From the NCBI GenBank assembly GCA_016933355.1, contig JAFGBC010000223.1, forward strand, positions 1 to 5,731: a DNA stretch of 5,731 bases. The letters are read 5' to 3'. The position numbers and the translations under genes were made by a program. Each line of letters starts with the position of its first letter. The stretch's first letter is position 1. Shown in pieces: positions 1 through 5,068 of the stretch. The notes under the pieces are model-generated. The model was not told where the DNA came from and ran no database searches. It saw only the letters and a program-made list of their open reading frames with translations. This stretch comes from Candidatus Aminicenantota bacterium. GTDB taxonomy: Bacteria > Acidobacteriota > Aminicenantia > Aminicenantales > JAFGBC01.

Positions 1-106
1 CATGATCGTCATCGCGACGCACGGGCGCGGCATGTGGGTCCTCGACGCCAACCCCGTCAACAATAAGGACAAGCAGCGCCGCTTCCGGTATTACGAAGAG
101 GATTAA
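1..106 (+). CDS. C-terminal end of a VPS10/sortilin-like BNR-repeat protein (partial)
   Basis: Only the last 34 codons are present, in the frame beginning at base 2, ending in TAA at 104-106; the gene runs off the left edge. The visible peptide begins M-IVIATHGRGMWVLD. The signature V-I-A-T-H-G-R-G-[MI]-W-[VI]-L-D is typical of the last beta-propeller blade of the large secreted sortilin/VPS10-like, BNR-repeat 'glycosyl hydrolase' proteins that are abundant in Acidobacteriota, Bacteroidota and Aminicenantes. After the motif comes a short charged tail (NNKDKQRRFRYYEED). The ATG at base 2 is almost certainly an internal methionine, because the family motif normally continues upstream (for example D-[LM]-V-I-A-T-H-G-R-G). 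The function of such proteins is poorly defined; binding or processing of extracellular protein or glycan is only inferred. The next gene is on the same strand but separated by 152 structured bases. Confidence 0.7.
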   Translation, partial: MIVIATHGRGMWVLDANPVNNKDKQRRFRYYEED

Positions 107-137
107 AATTCGGGGGACACACGACAGAATTATCGAA

Positions 138-152
138 GCCGCAGCTTGCGGC
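138..152. repeat. Perfect stem-loop 1 in the 107-258 intergenic region
   Basis: GCCGCA (138-143) and TGCGGC (147-152) form a perfect 6-bp inverted repeat around a 3-base loop. It lies 31 bases after the stop codon of the BNR protein. No T-tract follows on either strand, so it is not a standard intrinsic terminator. It is the first of three inverted repeats in this gap. Confidence 0.5.
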
Positions 153-184
153 CCTGGGACGGCGGCCGAAGGAACGACTGAGCC

Positions 185-214
185 TGACGCGGGAGCGTTT
201 CCGGCCCCGCGTCA
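185..214. repeat. Perfect stem-loop 2 (9-bp stem)
   Basis: TGACGCGGG (185-193) pairs perfectly with CCCGCGTCA (206-214) around a 12-base loop. This is the longest perfect stem in the intergenic region. Six of the nine pairs are G-C. No run of T follows on either strand, so termination would have to be factor-assisted; a leader structure or REP-like palindrome is also possible. Confidence 0.55.
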
Positions 215-220
215 AGACCG

Positions 221-243
221 ACGCCGGATTATTGAACCGGCGT
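221..243. repeat. Perfect stem-loop 3, directly upstream of the ppi Shine-Dalgarno
   Basis: ACGCCGG (221-227) pairs with CCGGCGT (237-243) around a 9-base AT-rich loop, with one further G-U pair possible in RNA (220/244). The right arm ends two bases before the AGGAGG ribosome binding site at 246-251. The hairpin would therefore abut the site and could affect ribosome loading, though it does not sequester the AGGAGG itself. Confidence 0.5.
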
Positions 244-245
244 TC

Positions 246-251
246 AGGAGG
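246..251 (+). promoter_or_regulatory. Ribosome binding site fixing the cyclophilin start at 259
   Basis: AGGAGG lies 7 bases upstream of ATG 259-261, an ideal Shine-Dalgarno distance. The longer reading from TTG 232 would put the start inside stem-loop 3 and place this site inside the coding region, so ATG 259 is preferred. Confidence 0.8.
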
Positions 252-258
252 AAGAGCC

Positions 259-843
259 ATGATAAATGGGATTGCGGCGGCCTTGGTCCTTCTTCATACG
301 GCGCTCCCGGCGGCGCCGGCCGTCGTGCAGGATACGCATCCACGCGTTTTGATCGCGACCGAGCTGGGGACGATCGAAGTCGAGGTTGAGGCGGTCAAGG
401 CGCCCGTCACGGCCGCGAACTTCCTCCGCTACGTCGACGCCAGGCTCTACGACGGATCGACCTTCTTCCGCGTCGTGACGATGCGGAACCAGCCCCAGAG
501 CCCGGTCAAGATCGAGGTCATCCAGGGCGGGGAGGTACCCGACGAGAAGGGCTTCCCTCCGATCGCGCACGAAACCACGGCCGTGACCGGCCTCCGCCAC
601 CTCGACGGCGCAATCTCGATGGCCAGGGCCGAACCGGGGACCGCGAGTTGCAGCTTCTTCATCTGCGTCGGCGACCAGCCCGAGCTCGACTTCGGCGGGA
701 AGCGCAACTCGGACGGCCAGGGCTTCGCGGCCTTCGGCCGCGTCGTCTCGGGCATGGGCGTCGTCCGCAAGATTCACCAGGTCCCGTCCGAGGGCCAGTA
801 CCTGAAGACGCCCGTCAAGATCCTATCGATCGCGAGAAAATAA
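259..843 (+). CDS. Cyclophilin-type peptidyl-prolyl cis-trans isomerase, exported
   Basis: This 194-residue protein catalyses cis-trans isomerisation of Xaa-Pro bonds in folding proteins, probably in the periplasm. Residues 1 to about 21-24 form a signal-peptide-like hydrophobic segment (AAALVLLHTALPAAPA), though it has no lysine or arginine in its n-region. The cyclophilin fold follows: L-G-T-I at 36-39, P-V-T-A-A-N-F at 49-55, and F-F-R-V at 69-72 with R71 matching the catalytic arginine (human CypA R55). I-Q-G-G at 88-91 gives Q89 (CypA Q63), G-A-I-S-M-A-R is at 117-123, S-F-F-I-C at 132-136 contains the F113 equivalent, and F-G-R-V-V-S-G-M is at 159-166. Positions equivalent to CypA Q111 and W121 are S132 and E142, so activity may be weak or altered. 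Length is close to that of E. coli PpiA (about 190). The start is set by AGGAGG 7 bases upstream. The aminotransferase follows after 72 bases. Confidence 0.9.
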   Translation: MINGIAAALVLLHTALPAAPAVVQDTHPRVLIATELGTIEVEVEAVKAPVTAANFLRYVDARLYDGSTFFRVVTMRNQPQSPVKIEVIQGGEVPDEKGFPPIAHETTAVTGLRHLDGAISMARAEPGTASCSFFICVGDQPELDFGGKRNSDGQGFAAFGRVVSGMGVVRKIHQVPSEGQYLKTPVKILSIARK

Positions 844-855
844 TTCCGGGGACGC
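842..855 (+). repeat. Second copy of a 14-base post-stop motif (first copy at 107-120)
   Basis: AATTCCGGGGACGC at 842-855 matches AATTCGGGGGACAC at 107-120 in 12 of 14 positions. The first copy begins right after a TAA stop; the second begins with the last two bases of the next gene's TAA. The copy number in the genome is unknown, so this may be a dispersed repeat or a coincidence. Confidence 0.35.
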
Positions 856-863
856 GGGGATTG

Positions 864-872
864 TGATATAAA
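864..872 (+). promoter_or_regulatory. Candidate extended -10 promoter for the aminotransferase gene
   Basis: TG-A-TATAAA is an extended -10 element (TGn plus a hexamer matching TATAAT at 5 of 6). It is the only AT-rich stretch in the 72-base gap. No good -35 lies upstream (TTCCGG at 844-849), which is acceptable for extended -10 promoters. Transcription would start near 879, about 37 bases before the ATG. Read-through from the cyclophilin gene is also possible. Confidence 0.45.
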
Positions 873-915
873 AATCTCTCCGGCGCGAGCCGAAATCCCG
901 GGCAAGGAGGCGATC

Positions 916-2004
916 ATGGCCAAATTCGAAGGCCTTCAATGGGCGTCCCAACAGCTTCGCTACATGCTGATCGAAAAAAAGGGAGAGCTTCTGGCCTCCG
1001 ACGCCAAGATCCCGGCCGTATCAAGGTCCACGAACTACGCCATCTTCCTCTGCTTCGAGGGCATCCGCTTCTTCTGTAAAAATGCCGCCGGCGGGGGCCT
1101 CGAGCTCCATTTCCTCAACTGGCACAAGAACCTCGAGCGTTTCCGGCGCGGCATGGCTTTCAACCTGGGCCGCGACCAGCAAGGCCTCGTCCCGGCCGTC
1201 TCCGATCTCGAGTCGCTGTTCATCGACAGTTACTTCAAGGCGCCGGCCATGCGCCCCTTCCTGGAGGAGATGGCAGGGATGGGCGCTCAGGGTTATCTGC
1301 GGCCCTTCACCGTGGACGAGGAGCAGTCGATCGGCGTCACCTTCCCCAACCTGCCCTCGATCCACGCCATGGCCTGCCGCTACGATCAATACCTGGGCGA
1401 GCCGTTCTGCGGGGTCGTCATCCCCCACATGGTCCGGGCCCTGGGCGTCAATAAAACCGGTTGGCTCAAGCTCGGGATCAACTACCTGATGAGCGTCAAG
1501 GCCATCGACGAGGCCAAGCGGATCACGCCCGACGCCGCGGCCGCGCTCTTCCTCGACGACCAGACCGTGCGGCCGATCGAGGAGCGCGAGATCACCGAGT
1601 GGGATTCCTCCTGCTGTCTGTTCGCCCTCAAGGACGGCACCGTCGTCAAGATCCCCGAGAGCCCGCTCATCCTGCCCTCAGTCACGATCCAGGGCATGGC
1701 CATCATCCTCAAGGGCATGGGCGTCAAGGTCGAGGAGCGTCCCTTCACCTACGGCGAGCTGCTGCGCCGCGTCAAGGCCGGCGAGCTCGTCGCTGCCGCC
1801 AGCGTGGGCACGGCGGGAATCCTCAACCGCTGCCAGAAGCTCGTCCTAGTCGACAACGACCTTAAGATCGTCGCGACCCACGCCCCGGACGAGGGCCATC
1901 CGCTCTTCGCGACCCTCCGCCGGGCGCGCGAATTCTACTGGGACATCTACAGGGAGAAAGCCGCGCCGCCCGAGGGCATGACGCTTTATCGCTACGCTCT
2001 GTGA
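916..2004 (+). CDS. Branched-chain amino acid aminotransferase-like PLP enzyme (class IV, fold type IV)
   Basis: This 362-residue cytoplasmic enzyme probably transfers amino groups between a branched-chain or related amino acid and 2-oxoglutarate, using pyridoxal phosphate. The family landmarks occur in order. D29-A-K-I-P opens the region and leads to C46-F-E-G-I-R51, matching the [VC]-F-E-G-[IL]-[RK] block. N72-L-E-R75 fits the substrate-site arginine segment, and Y127-L-R-P130 and S138-I-G-V141 follow. The catalytic lysine is K185 in W-L-K-L-G-I-N-Y. E228 is the pyridine-nitrogen partner, I252-L-P-S-V-T257 matches I-L-P-G-V-T, and V297-G-T-A300 is the phosphate-binding turn. Length fits BCAT-type proteins better than the roughly 310-residue IlvE type. 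Oddities are C-C at 233-234, where the family usually has S/T-N, and S255 for glycine, so the natural substrate is uncertain; D-amino acid or aromatic transaminases are alternatives. AAGGAGG at 904-910, 5 bases before the ATG, fixes the start. It converges with the GH95 gene, with 4 bases between stops. Confidence 0.82.
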   Translation: MAKFEGLQWASQQLRYMLIEKKGELLASDAKIPAVSRSTNYAIFLCFEGIRFFCKNAAGGGLELHFLNWHKNLERFRRGMAFNLGRDQQGLVPAVSDLESLFIDSYFKAPAMRPFLEEMAGMGAQGYLRPFTVDEEQSIGVTFPNLPSIHAMACRYDQYLGEPFCGVVIPHMVRALGVNKTGWLKLGINYLMSVKAIDEAKRITPDAAAALFLDDQTVRPIEEREITEWDSSCCLFALKDGTVVKIPESPLILPSVTIQGMAIILKGMGVKVEERPFTYGELLRRVKAGELVAAASVGTAGILNRCQKLVLVDNDLKIVATHAPDEGHPLFATLRRAREFYWDIYREKAAPPEGMTLYRYAL

Positions 2005-2008
2005 GGGA

Positions 2009-4507
2009 TCAGCGCGCCGACGCCGCGGGTCGGAGGACGTAGAGCTCGCCCGGTTTGGTCCCGAATTCGACGATCGCGTCCTCGGGCCGATAGACCTTGA
2101 CTTTCATCCCTCCCGAAAATACCTCGACCGGGACTGCGGTCATAATGCGGCAGAACTTGCCGGCCTGGGAACGGACCTGGGCCAGCGTGAAGCGCCCCTC
2201 GCTCCAGGCCAGGTCGACCACGAACCCTCCGCGCGCCCGCAGCCCGCGCACTTCGCCCCGCGGCCAGGAGGCCGGAAGGGCCGGCAAGATCAGGAGCTCG
2301 TTCTCCTGGGACTGGAGGAGCATCTCGGCGACGGCGGCCGTCACCCCCAGGCTGCCGTCGACCTGAAGGGCCTTGGAGCAGGTCGCGAACAGGTTGGGGA
2401 GCGTGGTGGTCCGCAGGGCGTGCCTCAAGTTGGCCAAGGCCTTTTCGGGCTCGCGGAGGCGGGCCCAGCAGGCCATCTTCCAGGCCGAAGACCAGCCGTT
2501 GCCCTCCAGTCCGCGCTGCTCGAGGACGGCCCGGCAGGCGCCGGCCAGCTTGGGCGTCCAACGCAGCGAGATGTGGTTTCCCGGGAACAGGCCGTAGAGG
2601 TTCGAGATGTGGCGATGACTCGCCTCGCTCTGGCCCCAGTCCTCGAGCCACTCCCGGAGGGTCCCGTCCTTTCCGATCTGCATCGGCGCCAGCTTCTGCC
2701 AGATGGCCACGGCCAGGTTCCGGAAATCCCAGTCGACGGCCAGGAGCCGGGCCGACTCGGTCACGGCTTCGAACAGGTCGTTGAGGATCTGGAGTTCGAT
2801 CGTCGAACCGGCGCAGAGCGTCGTCCCCGGGCTCATCGCGCCCGTCACCTCGTCGAAGAAGGGCTCGTTCCCCGGCCGGGCGGGAAAGTTCTCGGGCGAC
2901 GTCGAGGGATTGGTCACCAGCCAGCCGCCCCGCGAATCCTCGCAAAGCGTGTCCATGAAGAACTCGGCGCTGCTTTTGAGGATGGGGTAGACGTCGCGCA
3001 GGAATTCCAAATCCCCGCTGAACCGATAGTGCTCCCAGAGGTGCGTGCACAGCCAGGCGCCGCCCGTGGTGAACGTTCCCCAGTTCGGGCCGTCCATGGG
3101 CGCGGCCGCGCGCCAGAGGTCCGTGTTCTGGTGGCAGACCCAGCCCCGGGCCCCATAATGCTCGCGGGCGACGCCCCGCCCCTCTTCGGCAAGCTCGCGG
3201 ATCATCTCCAGGAGCGGCCGATGGCACTCGGCCAGGTTGGCGACCTCGGCCGGCCAGTAGTTCATCTCGATGTTGATGTTGGTCGTGTACTTGGAGTCCC
3301 AGGGCGGGTTCATCGACGCGTTCCACAGCCCCTGGAGGTTGGCCGGTTGGGTGCCGGGACGCGACGACGAGATGAGGAGATAGCGTCCGAACTGGAAAGC
3401 CAGGGCGGCCAGGTCCGGGTCGGAGTCCGGCTCGTAGGCGGCCAGCCGCTCGTCGGTCGGGAGGTCGGCGGTCGGCGTCCGGGGGAGGCCGAGCCAGGTC
3501 CGCCGGAACAGCGTCCGGTGTTCTTGGATATGAGCGTCCCGGATCTCCGCGTAGGCTTTTCCGCTCAACCCGGCCAGGGTCGCGGCCGTCCGTTCGGCGG
3601 GGTCGGCGCCGACATCCTTGTAGCTGACGAAGCTCGTGGCGGCGGCGACGAATAAAGTGACGGCGTCGGCGCCGTGGACCGTGAGCTCGGGGCCTTCGAC
3701 GGCCATGAAGCCGCCCTCAGGGACGGCCTGCAGGCGGGCTTCGAATCGGACGCGGCCCGGGACGCCCAAGTAATCGGCCGATCGCCCGCGGAGAATCAGG
3801 CCGTCGACGCCCCGGCCGTCCATCCGGAAATAATCGGTCGCATAGTTGGAGTGAGCCTGGTTCCGGACGCCCCGCAGCTGGGCCCGGAAGGAGACCTGGC
3901 CCGGCGCGTCGGCCGAGATCCGGACGACGATGACTTGGTCCCGGGGCGAGGCGAAGGCCTCACGGGCGAACCGGACGCCGTTCAGCGCATAGGACGTAGT
4001 CACGATCGCCCGGTCCAAGTCGAGCTCATGACGGTAGTCGGAGGGCGCTCCGCCCTCGGGCCCGGGAAAGGCCAGGAGGAGGTCGCCCAACGCCTGGTAT
4101 TTCTGCTGCTCGACGGGATAGCCCATCATCGTCCGGCCGAAGAGCCGGTGGGCCTTGACGAACTCGCCCTGGAAGATGAGCCGCCGGATTTCGCCCAGAC
4201 TCCCCGACGCCCCGTCAACGGTCGCGGTGTACGGGCCGCCCGTCCAGTACGTCTCCTCGTTCAGGGCGATCCGCTCTTGGTCGGTCCGGCCGAAGACCAT
4301 GGCCCCCAGCCGGCCGTTGCCGATCGGGAGAGCTTCTTCCCAGCGAACGGACGGCCGGCGGTGCCAGATCCGGCACCGCGACCAGTCCGGCGCGTCCTGG
4401 GCCTTGGCCTGGACGGAAAGGAGCGCCCCGGCCGCCAGCAGGGAACAGACGACAGTCCGGCCCGCCCGACACCCGCGCCGGCACGCTAAAGGCATCCTGA
4501 TTCCCAT
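2009..4507 (-). CDS. Secreted glycoside hydrolase family 95, probable alpha-L-fucosidase
   Basis: This 832-residue inverting hydrolase probably removes terminal alpha-1,2-L-fucose from host or plant glycans. Residues 1 to about 36 are a signal peptide: a basic n-region with five arginines in residues 3-16, a VVCSLLAAGALLSV core, and an A-K-A cleavage site before Q37. The N-terminal beta-domain starts at W48 and carries the GH95 hallmark I62-G-N-G-R-L-G-A-M-V-F-G73, then L-N-E-E-T-Y-W-T-G-G-P. The (alpha/alpha)6 barrel has N391-L-Q-G-L-W-N and T-N-I-N-I-E-M-N-Y-W-P-A-E, with N410/N412 as likely counterparts of the two asparagines of Bifidobacterium AfcA. E539 in S-P-E-N is the likely acid, H631-R-H-I-S is present, and D717 in Q-V-D-G is a likely counterpart of AfcA D766. 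A C-terminal beta-domain follows L-P-A-L-P. GH95 also contains alpha-L-galactosidases, so specificity is not certain. The start at 4507 is chosen for the signal peptide and a GGGA about 6 bases upstream. The gene is full length with no frameshift. Confidence 0.9.
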   Translation of the reverse strand: MGIRMPLACRRGCRAGRTVVCSLLAAGALLSVQAKAQDAPDWSRCRIWHRRPSVRWEEALPIGNGRLGAMVFGRTDQERIALNEETYWTGGPYTATVDGASGSLGEIRRLIFQGEFVKAHRLFGRTMMGYPVEQQKYQALGDLLLAFPGPEGGAPSDYRHELDLDRAIVTTSYALNGVRFAREAFASPRDQVIVVRISADAPGQVSFRAQLRGVRNQAHSNYATDYFRMDGRGVDGLILRGRSADYLGVPGRVRFEARLQAVPEGGFMAVEGPELTVHGADAVTLFVAAATSFVSYKDVGADPAERTAATLAGLSGKAYAEIRDAHIQEHRTLFRRTWLGLPRTPTADLPTDERLAAYEPDSDPDLAALAFQFGRYLLISSSRPGTQPANLQGLWNASMNPPWDSKYTTNINIEMNYWPAEVANLAECHRPLLEMIRELAEEGRGVAREHYGARGWVCHQNTDLWRAAAPMDGPNWGTFTTGGAWLCTHLWEHYRFSGDLEFLRDVYPILKSSAEFFMDTLCEDSRGGWLVTNPSTSPENFPARPGNEPFFDEVTGAMSPGTTLCAGSTIELQILNDLFEAVTESARLLAVDWDFRNLAVAIWQKLAPMQIGKDGTLREWLEDWGQSEASHRHISNLYGLFPGNHISLRWTPKLAGACRAVLEQRGLEGNGWSSAWKMACWARLREPEKALANLRHALRTTTLPNLFATCSKALQVDGSLGVTAAVAEMLLQSQENELLILPALPASWPRGEVRGLRARGGFVVDLAWSEGRFTLAQVRSQAGKFCRIMTAVPVEVFSGGMKVKVYRPEDAIVEFGTKPGELYVLRPAASAR

Positions 4508-4540
4508 TTTCCTTCCCGTCGGCCTCACTCGTTTAGCTGA

Positions 4541-4569
4541 AGAATATCGCAAAATGCGGCCGGGCACAA
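4541..4569 (-). promoter_or_regulatory. Candidate promoter for the GH95 gene
   Basis: Read on the - strand: TTGTGC (4569-4564), a 17-base spacer, then TATTCT (4546-4541). The -35 matches 3 of 6 and the -10 matches 4 of 6 sigma70 consensus positions. Transcription would start near 4534, leaving a leader of about 27 bases. The match is weak, but spacing and position are right, and the upstream inverted repeat overlaps the -35 box by three bases. Confidence 0.35.
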
Positions 4570-4585
4570 GAGCAGCGGGCTCTTG
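4567..4585. promoter_or_regulatory. Putative operator 1: CAAGAGC-N5-GCTCTTG
   Basis: A perfect 7-bp inverted repeat (4567-4573 and 4579-4585) with a 5-base centre at 4574-4578. It overlaps the first three bases of the receiver gene's TTGACA box and the last three of the candidate GH95 -35 box. Its centre (4576) is exactly midway between the two divergent -35 elements. Symmetry and size suit a dimeric helix-turn-helix regulator, but no family is assigned. Confidence 0.5.
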
Positions 4586-4611
4586 ACAGAGCCGGACGCT
4601 CTGGTTATAGT
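4583..4611 (+). promoter_or_regulatory. Near-consensus sigma70-type promoter of the response regulator gene
   Basis: TTGACA (4583-4588, 6 of 6) and TATAGT (4606-4611, 5 of 6) are separated by exactly 17 bases. Transcription is expected near 4618, giving a leader of about 27 bases before ATG 4645. This is the strongest promoter in the window and suggests high basal expression unless it is repressed through the overlapping inverted repeats. Confidence 0.8.
4587..4603. promoter_or_regulatory. Putative operator 2: CAGAGC-N5-GCTCTG
   Basis: A perfect 6-bp inverted repeat (4587-4592 and 4598-4603) with a 5-base centre, lying inside the spacer between the -35 and -10 boxes of the receiver promoter. 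It shares the AGAGC-N5-GCTCT core with operator 1, 19 bp away centre to centre. A protein bound here would block RNA polymerase at this promoter. Confidence 0.5.
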
Positions 4612-4644
4612 GTCGCCTATCATCATTAAGCGGGAATAAGCCGA

Positions 4645-5034
4645 ATGACGCCAACGTACCAAAAGATGTTCAAGAAAATCGTCCTGGTCGAAGACGACCC
4701 GGTCGCCCTCCGCTTGCTCGAGGGCATACTGTCCCAAGCCGATTTCTTGGTCCGATCGGCCAGGGACGGCCAGACCGGGTTCGATCTCGTCCGGAAAGAG
4801 AGGCCGGACCTCGTCGTCAGCGACGTCGTCCTGCCCCGGCTGGACGGCTTGGGCCTCTGCGCCCGGATCAAGGACGACCCGGACTTGGCATCGACCAAGG
4901 TCGTGCTGACGACGGCCGTCTACAAGAACGTGACCCTCAAGCAGGTCATGCGGGACAGCAAGGCGGACGCCGTCATCGAAAAGCCGATCGATTCCGCCGG
5001 ATTCCTCAAGAAAGTACGCGGCCTGCTCGCCTGA
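4645..5034 (+). CDS. Stand-alone receiver-domain response regulator (CheY-like)
   Basis: This 129-residue cytoplasmic protein is a single receiver domain with no output domain, so it probably signals by protein-protein contact or as a phosphorelay intermediate. Key residues are present: E16-D17-D18 acidic pocket at the end of strand 1 (K-I-V-L-V-E-D-D), phospho-acceptor D60 in V-V-S-D-V-V-L-P, T90 followed by A91 at the end of strand 4, and K113 in I-E-K-P. It should therefore be phosphorylatable. The domain ends almost at the C-terminus (V-R-G-L-L-A), which is the normal receiver length. ATG 4645 has only a modest GGGA 9 bases upstream; an internal ATG at 4666 (M8) is a possible alternative because the receiver fold starts near residue 9. 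No histidine kinase is visible nearby. It is divergent from GH95 and convergent with the isomerase gene, 10 bases apart. Confidence 0.92.
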   Translation: MTPTYQKMFKKIVLVEDDPVALRLLEGILSQADFLVRSARDGQTGFDLVRKERPDLVVSDVVLPRLDGLGLCARIKDDPDLASTKVVLTTAVYKNVTLKQVMRDSKADAVIEKPIDSAGFLKKVRGLLA

Positions 5035-5037
5035 ACG

Positions 5038-5068
5038 CCGAGCGTTAACCGAAAGGGTTTTCGCTCGG
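5038..5068. terminator. Hairpin across the convergent junction, possible bidirectional terminator
   Basis: CCGAGCG (5038-5044) pairs with CGCTCGG (5062-5068). Inside, after a TT/TT mismatch, AACC (5047-5050) pairs with GGTT (5056-5059) around a 5-base GAAAG loop. The whole structure is symmetrical. It starts three bases after the receiver gene stop and covers the stop codon and last codons of the isomerase. Neither side has a T-tract, so it is not a standard intrinsic terminator; it may end or stabilise both transcripts. Confidence 0.4.

Noticed and set aside
232..258. TTG start at 232 for the cyclophilin
   Set aside because: It would place the start codon in the loop of stem-loop 3 and the AGGAGG inside the coding region; ATG 259 has ideal Shine-Dalgarno spacing and begins the signal peptide.
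857..899. GGGATT/AATCCC inverted repeat flanking the aminotransferase promoter candidate
   Set aside because: It has only 6 bp with a 31-base loop; too weak to claim as an operator or hairpin.
2017..2033. CCGAC-N7-GTCGG inverted repeat near the aminotransferase/GH95 junction as a terminator
   Set aside because: The 5-bp stem has a 7-base loop, lies inside the GH95 coding region and has no T-tract; stems of this size are expected by chance in such GC-rich sequence.
1992..3326. Open frame of 444 codons on the - strand inside the GH95 gene
   Set aside because: It is an out-of-frame shadow of GH95: low complexity, rich in R, G, P and A, with no domain motif; GH95 itself shows family motifs throughout the same region.
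2420..3655. Open frame of 411 codons on the + strand antisense to GH95
   Set aside because: It is a GC-rich antisense shadow, biased to R, G, P, V and E, with no recognisable domain and no convincing ribosome binding site. A similar 271-codon frame at 3674-4489 is rejected for the same reason.
4447..4495. Twin-arginine (Tat) signal in the GH95 leader (R-R-G-C-R-A)
   Set aside because: The residues after R-R do not fit the S/T-R-R-x-F-L-K pattern; an ordinary Sec signal with an A-K-A cleavage site explains the leader.
4508..4654. N-terminal extension of GH95 to an ATG at 4652-4654
   Set aside because: The extra 49 residues would overlap the start of the receiver gene and span both promoters and the operators, and would put the signal peptide in the interior. 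The start at 4507 places the signal peptide at the N-terminus.
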